A DNA stretch of 64,000 bases from Embiotoca jacksoni (GCA_022577435.1 JAKOON010000011.1:9654992-9718991); one strand, 5' to 3'; shown: positions 36,607 to 48,762, counted from the first letter of the stretch. The notes: generated by a model not told the origin, from the letters alone. A program made the numbers and translations.

Positions 36607-38263
36607 CTTTAGTTTGGGGTTAAACAAATGAGACAATACGCAGCAATTTTTTTTGTTGTGCAGCCATTTTAAATGTGCACATGGTACAATCACAGCCCAT
36701 AATAATGCAAACCTTTCCATTCATTCAACACTGTCTCTCATGGCTGCAGTGAAATATTGATTCAGTTGTGTAGAAAAGACCCCAAACTTGCTAATATAAA
36801 AGAGAACCTAATGTTCTTATCCAGGCTGAATAAACACGTCTTTGTTTCCCGCAGAAGAGTTCGTCCTCATAAAATATGTTACAGGAAGTGCCCCTCCCTG
36901 CATGTCAACTCTTTCCATCTACATGATAAACCTGGAGGTTATATTACTCATCTTTAACCTATAAAGATATGCTAATATATAAACCCTTTTCAGCCACAGG
37001 GTGCTTTGTGATTTATCTTCTTTCTTTTTTCTTTGTCCTGGTCACAGTGTAACACACTAACCCCAGACAGCTGCTGTGTAAATGTAACACAGACAGGGCG
37101 TGGCTCCTCCCCCACCATGTCAAAGGAAGGTATTCAACTCAGACTGCTGACAAAAGGTAAGAGACACTCCACTACAATCCATTCACCCATTTAAAAACAG
37201 CAAGGAAGGCTCCTCGGTTGGGGTCCTAGGTCATTCACACAGCCGGCGCCCTTACCCCTTATCTGAAGACAAACAAGCGCAAAGAGGATTAACTTTGGTT
37301 TACAATGCCCCTCTGTCGACTCTATTGTCTTTTAGAAGAAGGTGGGTTCCCACCTGAAAATAAAATGCGAAACAAAAACGCTGAAACCAAGAAAAAGACC
37401 AAAAACTGATGTGGGCAGCAAATTAAAAACAACTACGAAAGTCAAGATATCCGTTTTGAATGTCGAGTGTTTATGTCTGAAATCGGTGCGAGACGTGATC
37501 CGACACAGAAACCTGATGGCGGACGGTCTGCTGACATCATCCTGAAAGATGCCTCGTCACACTGGCAAACATTCTACAACCCACTCTAACACTCCTCCCT
37601 GTCAAACTATTTTCTCCAAAAATATCCGAAAAGATTAACATCTAAAGCCCTCCTTTAAAGAACGGGTTCCTACACGGTATGACCCCGAATTTCAAAACAA
37701 CACATTCCACAAATTCCAAACGTCTCCAGGAGTCTTCAGGACAGGAGTCGGTGACTCAACAGTACAAAAGGAGTATCACAGAAACTGCATCCTGCTGTTT
37801 CAGCCTTTATTTAACAACTGTGTAACAACATCACACAGCTCCCTCAACTTTAAAACCTGATAAAAGTAAAAGCTGCAGCACAAAACGACGATATAAAACA
37901 TGCTTAGCTGCAAGAATGTAAAAATTTAAATAACATTTCATGGCACTGGCGTTCGATATATTCTCAGTTGCACCAGATTAATGTGGACGACATTAAGTCT
38001 TCAAAGCAGCAATAAAGTCAGTCCGATTTTTAAAAAAAAAAAATATTTTATACTATATACGAGTCTTTGACAGTATTTCTCTCCGTTTATATCGAGAAAA
38101 ATGAAAGAAACAATTTCACATTTTGGCACAATGCTGCAGCTGTTGATGAAGATTGTCGTCTTCTTCACATTTAAAACTCATCCTGGGACGCTTTGAGTTC
38201 ACCCGGAGGTGACTTCAAGTCTTTTATTAAAAAAAAAAAAAGGCCGACAGGACGGCGCGTACG

Positions 38264-40049
38264 CTAACAGGAGCTGCTCTGCGTCGTGTTCCCGCCGACG
38301 TCCGTGACGTAGGAATGGCTCTTCCTGGAGTACTTCATGGAGCTGAAGGACACCCTCATCCTCTCCACCGTCCGGCTGCTCCTGCACAGCAGCGTGTTCC
38401 TCACGTGGTCCCTGAAGTCCTCGGACACGAAGTAGTAGATGAACGGGTCGAGGCAGCTGTTCAGACTGGCCAGACACAGCGCGGACACGTAGAAAGCGTA
38501 CCCGTTGTTGACCTCCCCGTCCTTCAGCAGAGAGTAGTGGGCCACCAGCATGACGTTGCTGGGGACGAAGCACAGCAGGAACGTGACCAGGACGACGGCG
38601 ATCAGCAGCACGGCTTTCCGCCGTTTCCTCGACGCCGCGTCGTCGTCCATGTTCTTCCCCAGAACTCGGAGCAGCAGAGCGTAGGCCACGACGATCACCG
38701 CGCACGGCACGAGGAACACCACCGTCCCCATGAAGATGAAGTAGTAGTAGGGCAGCTTGACGGAGTCGAAGGGGCTGAAGAGGTCGCGTATGACGCTGAC
38801 GTCGTGGCAGGTGGTGATGTTGGGGTCTTTGAGGCGGGCCGTGTGGTCGTACAGGTACAGCGGCGCGCTGGTGAGCCAGATGAAGGCCCACACCGACGCG
38901 CACACGCCCACGGCCACCTTGTTGTTCTTCCTCTGCTGGGACAGCGGGTGGGCCACGACCCAGTAGCGCTGCACGCTCAGGCAGGCGATGAACAGCACCG
39001 AGCAGTACATGTTGCCGTAGAAGAAGCTCACCAGGACTTTGCACAGCGGCTCGCCGAAGGTCCAGTTGTTGCCGTTGAAGTGGTAGACGATTTTTAGGGG
39101 AATCCAGACGATGAAGAGCAGGTCGGCCAGGGCCAGGTTGGCCATGTAGATGGACGACGGGTGCTTCTTCTTGGTCCGGAACAGGAACACCCAGATGGCC
39201 ACGCCGTTGGCGGGAAGTCCGACCGCAAACACGAAGATGTAGAAGATGGGGAAGAAGATGGTGGTGAGGCTGCTCCTCAGCGTCTCGGCTGCGGCGGGAT
39301 CCACGACAATTCGGCCTTTGTTTGCTGGGTCGACAATCCCGAAAAACCCTCGACCTTTAAAGTTTCCTATACCGAAAATACATCACGAGATTACACATAT
39401 TAGGGGTTTCTCAAACAGACAGAATATCATTTAGTGATTTTTAAAAATATTTTTTTTTTTTTTTTTTTTTTTTTTAAAGTCAACCATTTATATTTCTTAT
39501 TAGACAGGTTTACTGCTTTTCAAGCTCTATACTTTAGGCTTCGGACTGTGATTGACAGACAGACAGATAACAGAATTTGTTGGGAGGATAAAAGCGTCTT
39601 AATTTACCATCAAATAGCCTCAGTAACTCTTCGTAAATATTATTTTCCAATACATTTTTTTTTTTTTTTTAAATATTAGATACGCTTCATTTCCTGATAT
39701 TCCAGGGAGGGTTTGTTTAGAAGCTGACCACATCCCAAGGTTAAAACTATCAACTCTGTCAAACAAAACTTAATTCTCTTAAACTCTTAATTCCGTCAAC
39801 AGGTTTTTTTTTTTTTTAACATACTAGGCTTTAAATATTTAAACATGAATAGAGAACCGGAAATAATTGAACTTTCTTTCGACACGATTGTTTGCGTCTC
39901 CCGCAGTCTGTCCCCAAACGAACCCACAACTACGACGCGAACAAAACAGCAGAGTAACTTCCGGTCTTACCTGTCGAGGCGTTTGAGGCGTTTGAGGCAG
40001 AAAAGCAGCAGAAAACCAACAGCAGCGACAAAACCCGAGTCGGAGCCAT
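38264..40049 (-). CDS. f2rl1.1: f2rl1-like 1: protease-activated receptor 2 (coding span, 2 exons)
   Basis: Join 40049-39971 and 39366-38264 (minus): 1182 bases, 393 residues (human PAR2 397). PARs are GPCRs activated when a serine protease cuts the N-terminus and the new end acts as a tethered ligand. Exon 1 gives a signal peptide. Cleavage at NFKGR32 would expose GFFGIV (human SKGR, then SLIGKV). The body matches PAR2 very closely: VFLFRTKKKHPSSIYMANLA, LSVQRYW (QRY at 159-161 in the DRY position), the ECL2 signature ITTCHDV (213-216), and SCLDPFIYYF (DPxxY 333-337). The C-terminus has LLCRSS, a likely palmitoylation site, and a Ser/Tyr-rich tail. Whether it or the gene at 42303 is the .1 copy in fish nomenclature is not certain. 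The GTG-initiated frame beginning MDPAAA is only the open part of exon 2. Confidence 0.93.
39450..39475 (+). repeat. Poly-T tract in f2rl1-like 1 intron
   Basis: Twenty-six T, near the acceptor-side end of the 604-bp intron but on the opposite strand sense (poly-A in the transcript). Confidence 0.9.
39971..40049 (-). CDS. f2rl1.1: f2rl1-like 1 exon 1 (signal peptide)
   Basis: MAPTRVLSLLLVFCCFSASN followed by ASNAST: basic start, hydrophobic core, then two NAS glycosylation sequons. The GTAAGA donor is phase 1, matching the other three receptor genes. Too short to be found as an independent open frame. Confidence 0.85.
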
Positions 40050-42300
40050 CTCTACGTTTCAGCCCGTCTCCGTTTGACTTCTCTTTTCACGGTTTCTCCC
40101 TCCGACGAGCCTCTTTAAACGTCCGAGGAGCTCTGAGGACGCGAGGACACACCCCGAGACTACCTGCCTTCGTGCCCGCCCCGTGGAGCCCTGACGTCAT
40201 CTCCACCCCGGTCCACCAGATCTGACGCACCGGGATGGGTTTCCCTTCAACGGGTTTCAGTGAATTTTAGAGAGCAAGAAAACACACAAACAGTAAACAC
40301 GTTGAATACGTTTCAGATCAATATTATGTTTCGTAAAACACATCACTGATATTTACCTGTTCTGTCTGCGAGGGTGTTGATTTCAGCTCTTTTTTTTTTT
40401 TTTTTTAAATGGTTCTTTTTTTCTTTATTTCGGGTTGAAACTCAGTTTCGTGGAAATAATGAGCTCACAGCTGCAGGAGGAGATTTGAGAGGGGGTGGGG
40501 GTGGGGGGGAATCACCACCACCACCACAACACCCCTCACAACTCTGTTTACTGCAATATAAGACAGGAAACTGCAGAAAAATATCACATTTAAGAAGCTG
40601 GAGACATCAAATGTAGCTTTAAAAAAAAAAAAAATGACATCATTACAGATTTTCATCATTAATTGACTTTTAATTTCAGCTCTGCTTGTTAGGTTTTATT
40701 ACAGAATTCACAGCGTTTGTAGTTTTCTGATGTAAAACATGCGGATTTTATTATATTTATATTTTTTTTATATTGTTTATTCTCTATTTATCCTATTTTG
40801 TATATTCTATTAAGAGGATTTCTGCCAAACAAAATGTTTTCATGTAATACATGCAATGACAATAAACTACTTAACAGAAAACTATGCAGATGAGATAAGT
40901 CACATAAAATGGTACATTTTTCGATAGAATTCCTTAAATATCTTGTGGTCTGTAGAAAGTTTGTGAAATGTTCCTCTTTGTGTTTGAATGACTTTAAATC
41001 ATTTTGAGGAAATAATGTGTACGTGAACACATCCTGTTTGGCTGTTTAAGCAGCGTCTCTTCCTCTTATCGCGTAAGATAACCAATTCGACTTAAAAAGC
41101 AGACTGTAGATATGGAACAGCAGCGACACGATCACGATACCGATGAATTCTGAACGAGCTCGAAGCAGAAACACATAGCAATACACTGGGAAAAGCGTGA
41201 ACTTTTCTTGGATTAAAGGTTTAAAACATATGACATCTGGTTGGTTTTACCTCAGAAAAAACAAATGAATAAGTCTCTTAATTTATTTAATCAAGCCTCG
41301 AGTTGATTAACTCAGCTGTAATGCAGGAAATATATCTGCATATTTACCAGAATAAATAGAGTTGTAAAATCCACTCTGTAAACACACTCGTCGGTATTTG
41401 AGCACCAAAAAGGAATCTGATTGAAACTCTGAGGGTGAATTCTCACGTTAAGATTCGTTTACACAAAAGTAATCAAATTAATTCCGAATTTTGTCAAACA
41501 CAAACCTGATTTGAACAAACGTTAAATATGATTAGTGTGTTAAAAATAATGAACATCCAGTTTGAACTTTACGACATCCTCATAGTGTTAGAGGAACAGT
41601 TCCTGCAGGACTCAGACATTAACGAGTTTAGAGATCCTTTTTAACACCACATGTGATTCCATTTAATACCTAAATGATGGAAAAACCAGCATTATTTATG
41701 ATTTCAATATCAAATTGTTTTTCTGTAATTATAATGACTTGAATTGATGTGACTACAATGCGAATGGATGAAACGATTAAAAATGATTTAAATCATTACG
41801 TTTTTGGCTCAACTGAAAACCAGATGGAACAGTCTCAACTCTCACAACCAAACTATTTTTGTAAAAATTAGAAAATATTAGAGAATTGTATAAATTAAAG
41901 CCTAGAAAATATGTCATCTCTTTCTCATTGCATTCAAGGTTTTGGTTTTTGTTTACCTAAAGTGTGACAAGAGGGGGAAAAAATAGTCAAACAGTTACTT
42001 TTATTGACAAACTTGAGAATGTAGTTATACAAGTAAATAATAAAAAAAAAAAATTGTACTTCTTGAAAAAAACAAAAAACAAAGCAATAATGAATACCCC
42101 AGTTGAAAAATAAATCTGAAGATCAAAATAGGTTTATTAAAATGTGTATGATATGAAAAAAATAAAATTATTTACAATATTTAAAAAGCAGTAACTTTGA
42201 CAAACTTCAGGAGGTCATTAACACATCTGACTTTTTTTGGTTTCCGTTTTCTTCTCCACCACAGTTGATTAATAAGGAATCAGCTCACACTCTGAGGTGT
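40050..42300. other. Spacer between the two PAR2-type genes
   Basis: CpG-rich for about 150 bp next to the f2rl1-like 1 start (promoter side), then AT-rich sequence with no supportable gene. It contains an AATAAA signal (TTTATT, 42133-42138) that probably serves the neighbouring receptor gene on the minus strand. Confidence 0.6.
42133..42138 (-). terminator. Probable polyadenylation signal of f2rl1-like 2
   Basis: TTTATT on the plus strand, i.e. AATAAA on the minus strand, about 165 bases past the stop codon. Confidence 0.45.
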
Positions 42301-42302
42301 TA

Positions 42303-43749
42303 CTAGCACTCGGTGCTCTGCGTGTTCCCCGTGTTCTCCGAGTTCCCCGAGTCAGACGTGTACCTGTTGGTCTTTCTGGAGTATTTGAGCGCGCTGAAGG
42401 AGACCCTCATCCTCTCCACCGTCCTCTCGCTCCGGCACAGGAACGTGTTCTTCACGTGCTCCCTGAAGTCCTCGGAGATGAAGTAGTACACGAAGGGGTC
42501 GAGGCAGCTGTTGAGGCTGGCGAGGCACAGCGAGGTGATGTAGAAGCCGTACAGGTTGTCCTCGGCGCTGTCCAGCAGCAGGATGTAGTGCACCAGCAGC
42601 ATGACGTTGCTGGGCGTGAAGCACAGCACGAACATCACCAGCACGGTGACGATCAGCACCACGGCCTTCCTGCGCTTCTTGGCGATGGCCGGGTCGGCCA
42701 TGCTGTTCCTGAGGGCCTTCAGCATGAGGACGTAGGAGATGATGCAGACGACGGTCGGCACCACGAAGCCCAGCGTCCCCATCGTCAGGAAGTAGCCGGC
42801 CGCCATCTTCTTCTGGCTCGGCCGCGTGACGTCGTGGCAGGTGAGGATGTTGAGGTTCCTCACGCGGACTTCCTGGTCGTACAGGTAGAGGGGGACGGTG
42901 ATGAGCCACACCACCACCCAGATGGAGACGGAGACGGACACGGCCAGGCAGGTGTCCCTCTGCACACGGGACAGCGGGTGGACCACGGCCCAGTAGCGCT
43001 GCACGCTGATGCAGGCGATGAAGGACATGGAGCAGTACATGTTGCCGTAGAAGAACGCCACCAGCACTTTGCACAGTCCGTCTCCGTAGGGCCAGTTGTT
43101 GCCGTTGAAGTGGTAGGAGATCTTTAAGGGGACCCAGATGACGAAGAGCAGGTCGGCCAGAGCCAGGTTGGCCATGTAGACGGAGGACGGGTGCTTCTTC
43201 TTGGTCCGGAACAGGAACACCCAGATGGCCAAGATGTTGGTGGGCAGCCCCACCGCGAACACGATGATGTAGACGACCGGGAGGAAGACGGTGGTGAGGG
43301 GGCTGGTCAGGATGTCTTCGGCGTGGGGGCGGATCAACACGCCTTCTCTGGTCTCGGTGCCGGTAAAGCCTCTCTCATCTGAGACGGCACAGGATTAAAA
43401 TGATACACAGAACGCAGAATTGCAGCAGGTTGAAAGATGAGACTGATATGTTTCCTCATTTTCGTGAGTCACCTGCATTATATCACCTGATCCACAGAGG
43501 CTCATTTTATATCACGATCAAACTAATTCTAACAGGTTGATCCGTCCAGGACCAAACTAACCTGAGCTCCACATTCAGAGTCTCTGAGATCCTCTCTGGG
43601 CCCCGAACTCTGAATGTTGGAGTCAGCCAACGCAGCTCAAACATGAAGACAGAACTAAAGAAGAGGAAAGACTTACCTACCTGCGTCAGGCAGGTGTGCG
43701 CGCAGCACAGGAGCACGAGCAGCAGAAACCATCGCGCGTTTAGAATCAT
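42303..43749 (-). CDS. f2rl1.2: f2rl1-like 2: second PAR2-type receptor (coding span, 2 exons)
   Basis: Join 43749-43677 and 43378-42303 (minus): 1149 bases, 382 residues. It is a tandem paralogue of the receptor at 38264. The two share FLFRTKKKHPSS-YMANLALADLLF, YHFNGNNW, FFYGNMYCS, SVQRYW, CHDV, LASLNSCLDPF and a RTVERMRVSFS tail. Exon 1 encodes signal peptide RWFLLLVLLCCAHTCLTQ. Two donors overlap (GTAGGT and GTAAGT); only GTAAGT, in phase 1, keeps the frame and matches the sister genes. It gives VDER27, then GFTGTE, as the cleavage site and tethered ligand. ECL2 reads ILTCHDV, and the DPxxY motif DPFVY is intact. The C-terminus TQSTEC is short. The neighbouring copy and intron phase show local duplication. 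Confidence 0.92.
43677..43749 (-). CDS. f2rl1.2: f2rl1-like 2 exon 1 (signal peptide)
   Basis: Encodes MILNARWFLLLVLLCCAHTC and LTQV plus one base. The start codon was chosen for the signal peptide that directly follows it. Phase 1 donor GTAAGT. Confidence 0.8.
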
Positions 43750-44529
43750 GGCTGAAGAATGAACCTTTAAGATACCAATATTAATAATGATAACGAGGAA
43801 GAGGGCGCGGTACTGCCTCGCTTCCTGTTGTCCGTTTTAACTGCCATTCCCTCCTACTAACAGCTGACTTTCATACCTGCGTGATGTCAGACAGTCACGT
43901 GACCACGATCGGCACGCGCAGTTCAGGAACAGGCGAGTAAATCATGGTGGAGGACAGAAACAAACCGTAAGAGATATAGATATTAATGATATCTCATGAC
44001 AGGTACAGTTACTGATAAAAGTATTGAAATACCTTCAAGTTATCAGAGGGTATTATTAGTATATATCCACTCTGACTTTTTATGTCTGGATTTACATTAA
44101 TGACAGTGATAACTGTCCTCCTATTGCCTTTAATATAATAAATATGGTGACGTATGTATATCAAGTTGTTGTTTTTTAAGTAAAATAAGTATCCCACAGT
44201 CTGTAATATAATATTTGTCTCATTATTAATTATTATTTCCCCTACATCACTGTATAAAGACTGAAGGACTGTAGATGTGTGAGAAAACTGCAGTGCAAAC
44301 GTTGAGGTTTCTGTGTGGTTTCCCCTACCACTTCCTTCACTATCAACAACTTTGTCTCTCACCATTATCATTGTCATCATCATCATTGTGGTGTAGTTTC
44401 ATGATGCCAGTAGTTTGATCTCACTGGTCAACAAGCAGAAATTAGAATTTACATCAAATCCAGCTGCTTTCAAACACGATCCTTTTGTCGTTGTCCAGCT
44501 ATGTTAAAAAATAATTTTCTTAAACAAAA

Positions 44530-44855
44530 TACAGCCTCACTGATTTTTGGTGCTGATACCGATACTGATATCAGGAAGTAAAAAATAGGAAATACTGATA
44601 TACACCATAAATACATAGTTTGAAATGTGGTCATCAAACACCTGTAACAAAGATATTTAATGGCAGCGGGATATTTTACAGTTTATTGATAAACTTTATT
44701 GTAGGCTACAAAAAGTGACATCAGTGCACTGGAAATGTAAAAATTACGATGTTCTGTAAAAAATAAGCTTTCATATCGAACAATCAACACAACAATACCA
44801 AAATATATCTGTGATAGGTCGATATCAGCTGATAACATCAGTCAGTCTCTGAAAT
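44530..44855 (+). repeat. Diverged dispersed repeat, second copy
   Basis: Related to 16190-16570, in the same orientation. The shared GCTGATACCGATACTGATAT and TCGATATCAGCTGATA blocks resemble old hAT-like repeats of fish. Confidence 0.5.
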
Positions 44856-45557
44856 AAAACGTTTATATTTCACAAAGTACGTAAAGATTTCATGTTTTAT
44901 ATGTTTTATGGGCAGTGTATGAACACAGCCTGCAGAAATGTGTTATTTTCTGTCACTTCTAAATTATGTTTTTAATAAAACTAAAAAGTCAGGTGATAAA
45001 ATAAAGTCATATCTCCTCAACCGCCATCATTCAAACCAAAGATTATATTACTGACAAAAGCATGACAACTCAAATCAGCTTCAATCTATCAACAGATGGA
45101 TTATTTTCTGTTTTGTTGTATCACTCAGATACATCAAGCTCGTTCTGGCCTCTCAAATGGGAGAATTTACAGCTTGTCTCATGTATTATTTCAACCTCTC
45201 TGGATTTTATGTTGTATTTATTGTCTTTTTTTTAAATTGTTTTGCTGATGGTTGTTCCTGCCAACCGTACGACGGATTTACTCTTGAGGATAATAAAGAT
45301 ACCTTTATGTGAATATTTTTGGGTTTTGTATTGTTGGTTGTATAAAAGGACATTTGAGGATGAGCTCTGAAAACTGTAATTGGCAATAACTCACTATATT
45401 CTCACATTTTATAATAAAATGTGATAAATTTGTGCGGAAAATAACAAATTACTAGCAGCTCTATACCTCAGAATATACTGAGAACAGGTGCATCAATAGC
45501 CTTTAAATAATGGAAGTGCTGAAGGTCACGCATTACTATTTATCAGCAGTGAAGTAG

Positions 45558-45641
45558 CGCCATCTGCTGGAGAGAAAAGCACCTGAACAGCAGTGTAATC
45601 TGACATGGTCATTTGCGCAGACATCCCACCAGCAGGGGGCA
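45558..45641. promoter_or_regulatory. Divergent pair of CTCF-like motifs
   Basis: CGCCATCTGCTGG (45558-45570, motif on the minus strand) and CCAGCAGGGGGCA (45629-45641, plus strand) both fit the core CCASYAGRKGGCR exactly. They point away from each other, 58 bp apart. Such pairs are frequent at loop boundaries; binding is inferred, not shown. Confidence 0.45.
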
Positions 45642-45948
45642 GCAGGAGGTCGAACAGTTTACTGTGTTTGTCTCAGCTATTTCCTGTTTGATTTTAAAAC
45701 ATCAGTCACAAATACTTACTCACAGACAAAATAAAAACATGTTGTTTACTGTATTATTTTAGTGCACAAACATGACTGACAGCTTTTCAGAGGTGAAACA
45801 TAAACTATTGAAAATAAGCTTATAAACCAAATTTAAATACATAAAATAGCAGGTTTCCTTCCACTAAACATATATGGAGTCACTGAATAAAATCAGAAGC
45901 TCTGACACATACGGAGCAGAAATAAACACATTAAACGTCGTTCTAGAG

Positions 45949-46430
45949 CAGGGTTGTCAAACTCATTTTAGTTAAGGGGCCACATACTGCCCACTTTCAT
46001 CTCGAGTGGGCCAGACCAGTAAAATCGCAGCATAATAACGCATACATGACGACAATATTTCTCTATGTTTAAATCATTGGTGAAGGTTTTTGGATGATAA
46101 ACCCTATTTTAAGGTGTTTCTACGATAAACTAGAAACATAAAGAGCAAAAACTCAGACATCAGCCCGCTGTTTATCTGCCTGGGCTCTCCTCTGCAGATT
46201 CCCTCTTGACGTCAAACGCGTCACAAAGCGAGCAGCGAGCGCTGCTGCCTCCGGAGCACACGTCGCATTTACGCTGTTTTTGAAGCAATTACTGGATCGA
46301 TTAAAAAAAAAAAAATTACAAAACGTTTGTACTCGTAAACCTCCATATTCTCACAGAAATGCAATTTATGTCTTCCTGTAATTTTCACACTTGGCAAAGC
46401 GGCAGCGGGACCGTATGTTTGACACCCCTG
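45949..46430 (-). mobile_element. Non-autonomous hAT-type element with 8-bp duplication
   Basis: Flanked by perfect TTCTAGAG (45941-45948 and 46431-46438). Ends are inverted: CAGGGTTGTCAAACTCATTT on the left and ATGTTTGACACCCCTG on the right. The 8-bp duplication and CAGNGGTGTCAAAC ends are typical of hAT transposons. At 482 bp there is no transposase. A second copy in opposite orientation lies at 51206-51698. Confidence 0.9.
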
Positions 46431-46638
46431 TTCTAGAGAGAACGTCCTTATCTCATCACAGCTTCCTTCCTTCCTTTAGTTCGTACTTCATTCATCAGTC
46501 AGAGGACACGTCTGTCATCATACATGATGAAAGCAACATGGGAGCTGTTCCTGATGTCGGCTCATTTCATGTAAAGAAGCTTCAAACTTCATAGTTGTGT
46601 CGTTTAAAGACTTTAAAATGTAAGATATAGTGAATGAG

Positions 46639-48762
46639 TCAGACCAGTAGTTTCTTGTACTGGCTGCTGAGGCTCGCTTGGAAAGAGTCCACGTTGTTAA
46701 CGGAGGAGTTGGTTCTGGAGGTTTCAGTGCGGCTGGACTTCAGCATGGTCCTGGTGCTGGACCTGCACGAGTCCGACGACGAGTGGCTGATCCGGCTGCT
46801 CTCCGAGACCTTCTGACACCTCAGCGCGTTGGACAGCTGCCTCTGGCACTGGGACGACCCGAAGTAGTAGACCAGAGGGTCCAGGAGGCAGTTGAGGCTC
46901 CCCAGACACAGGAAGAGCAGGTAGAGGGCGTAGGAGCCGTCGGGGGTGTCGCGGCTCGTCTCCACGTCCTCGTTGAGCTGTAGGTAGTGGGCCAGCAGGA
47001 GGCAGTTGGTGGGAATGAAGCACAGCAGGAAGATGACCAGCACCGTCAGAGCCATCACCACCGCTCGGCTCCTTCTGCGAGAGCTCCCCGGGACGCCGCG
47101 GGAGACGCCGCTCAGAGACCAGACGACCCGAGCGTAGGACGCCACGGTGACGACCAGCGGCAGGAAGAAGAGGGCGCAGACGAGGGTGAGGAAGTACGTC
47201 CTGAGCCACGCGACGCTGCCGGAGCTCTGGACGTCGTGGCAGGTGGTGATGTTGAGCTCCGCCAGGTGAACCGTCTGCTCGGAGAGGACGAGCGGCACCG
47301 AGCCGGCGAAGGAGACGACCCACATGCTCGCGCAGGCGACGACCGCGTTCTTCGGCCGCCTCCAGGTCAGAGAGTCGATGGGGTAGACCACGGCGAGGAG
47401 GCGGTCCACGCTGATGCAGGCGATGAGCAGGACGGAGCAGTACATGTTCCAGTAGAAGGCGGCGGTGACCGCGCGGCACATGAAGGCGCCGAACCGCCAG
47501 TGGTTTCCGTCGAAGTGGTAGAAGATCTTAAAGGGGAGCACCAGAGCGAAGAGCAGGTCGGCGGACGCCAGGTTCAGCATGTAGATCGCTGCCGGCTTCT
47601 TGGGCCAGATCCCCCGGGCGAAGGCGAGCAGCGCGCAGACGTTGATGGGAACGCTGAGGACGCAGACCAGCGTGTAGAAGGACGGGATGAGGACGGTGGA
47701 CACCGGGCCGGTCAGAAACACCAGAGCCTCATCGGAGAGCCGCGGCCTAAGACCGCTGACGTTACGACCGCCCGAGGAACGGTTGAATTTAACACCATCC
47801 TCATCTGGATACAGCAAATCCAGATTTAACGGCTCATCTGTGACCGAATGGTCGAAGAGCAGGAAGGTCCGGACGCGCACTGTTCCTGGAGCGACAGAAA
47901 CAGACGCCATGTTAAAGATTGAAGAGCTGCTCGATTCATCAATCAACCGATCTACAGAAACAAATAAGCAACTAGTTTAATCGTTAATACATTAAATACA
48001 CAATAATCCAGATAATTTGCTGACTCTAGATTCAGATATGTGGAAAAACTGGCAATTCCATTTTATTACATTAAAAATATCTTAATATCAATTTGGGTTT
48101 TGAAAAATTATGATTATGAACACGAGGCCTATTTTCTAAAAAGCTATAGATCAAATGATGAATCCATAATTACAAATATTAGCTGTCGCTCTAATTCAGT
48201 TCGTTTTGTCATTTTTCAAACAAAAATAGTGAGAAAAAAAAAGTCAAACATTCTCAGATGAGATGATTCGTTGTTTCTCTGGTTTATAGTGTAATAAAAA
48301 AAATAAGGCAAAACATGTCATTCACTAACGATTAATCGAACAAATAATAACTAAATAATCAGGCTGATAAAGGAAAAACTTGGGCTAATGTTGGAAAAGT
48401 ATTTGATCTTAATCTTTGAAAAAAATAAAACAACATCTTTTGTCCAAACAACTGATTAAAACTCAACTTCTTGGATGTAACATGATGTCGGACAGTGATA
48501 GGACTCAAATTTGTTATGAAAACATTGAATCAACGTCACAAAAAGTCCATTTATATCACACCTACAAGTCTATATTACATAGAGTACAGTCAGCGGGTCC
48601 ATTTAAACATATAAAGAAACATATCTGCAGTAAGAATCAAACCTGAATATGACAGTTCATAAAGAGACGTGCGGTTTTCTTACCGTTATTAGCTGCATCT
48701 GAAGCAGCGACACAAACCACAACCACAACCACCACAACCGACTTCAGAGACGCTGAAAACAT
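46639..48762 (-). CDS. f2r: f2r: protease-activated receptor 1 (thrombin receptor; coding span, 2 exons)
   Basis: Join 48762-48684 and 47885-46639 (minus): 1326 bases, 441 residues (human PAR1 425). Thrombin cutting after R32 in TVRVR would expose TFLLFDH (human SFLLRN). About 16 residues later DLLYPDEDG (49-57) resembles the hirudin-like, acidic thrombin-docking site of PAR1 (human KYEPFWEDEE). The body has KKPAAIYMLNLA, FYWNMYCSVLL, ISVDRLLAVVYP (DRL in the DRY position), ITTCHDV in ECL2 and DPLVYYF. The C-terminus is long, Ser-rich (probably phosphorylated for desensitisation) and ends SSQYKKLLV, matching human NSIYKKLLT. The start was chosen for a good Kozak A at -3 and the signal peptide. 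An in-frame ATG eight codons upstream is a weaker alternative. Confidence 0.94.
47886..48683 (-). other. f2r intron 1
   Basis: 798 bp, phase 1, AT-rich. I see no further exon or recognisable element. Confidence 0.85.
48684..48762 (-). CDS. f2r: f2r exon 1 (signal peptide with poly-valine core)
   Basis: MFSASLKS, eight valines, then CVAASDAANN. The valine run is coded by GTT/GTG codons, which makes it a short GT-rich repeat. Phase 1 donor GTAAGA. Confidence 0.85.

Larger units (their letters stand above)
35473..38222. other. Spacer between the ch25h-like gene and the PAR cluster
   Basis: No supportable gene. It includes a CA repeat with AG interruptions (36041-36093), a 35-base poly-A (36570-36604) and, near 36250-36345, a fragment of a fish repeat with 'ttagctcagcttggcacta' and 'gactgcaaacagggggagac'. 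Confidence 0.6.
43750..46638. other. Spacer between f2rl1-like 2 and f2r
   Basis: No supportable gene. It holds a diverged repeat (44530-44855), a pair of CTCF-like motifs (45558-45641), a hAT-type element (45949-46430) and AT-rich sequence. Confidence 0.6.

Noticed and set aside
38315..39097. 260-residue plus-strand frame over PAR2
   Set aside because: Antisense shadow of the receptor exon. Similar shadows at 42297-43127 and 46987-47829 were dropped for the same reason.
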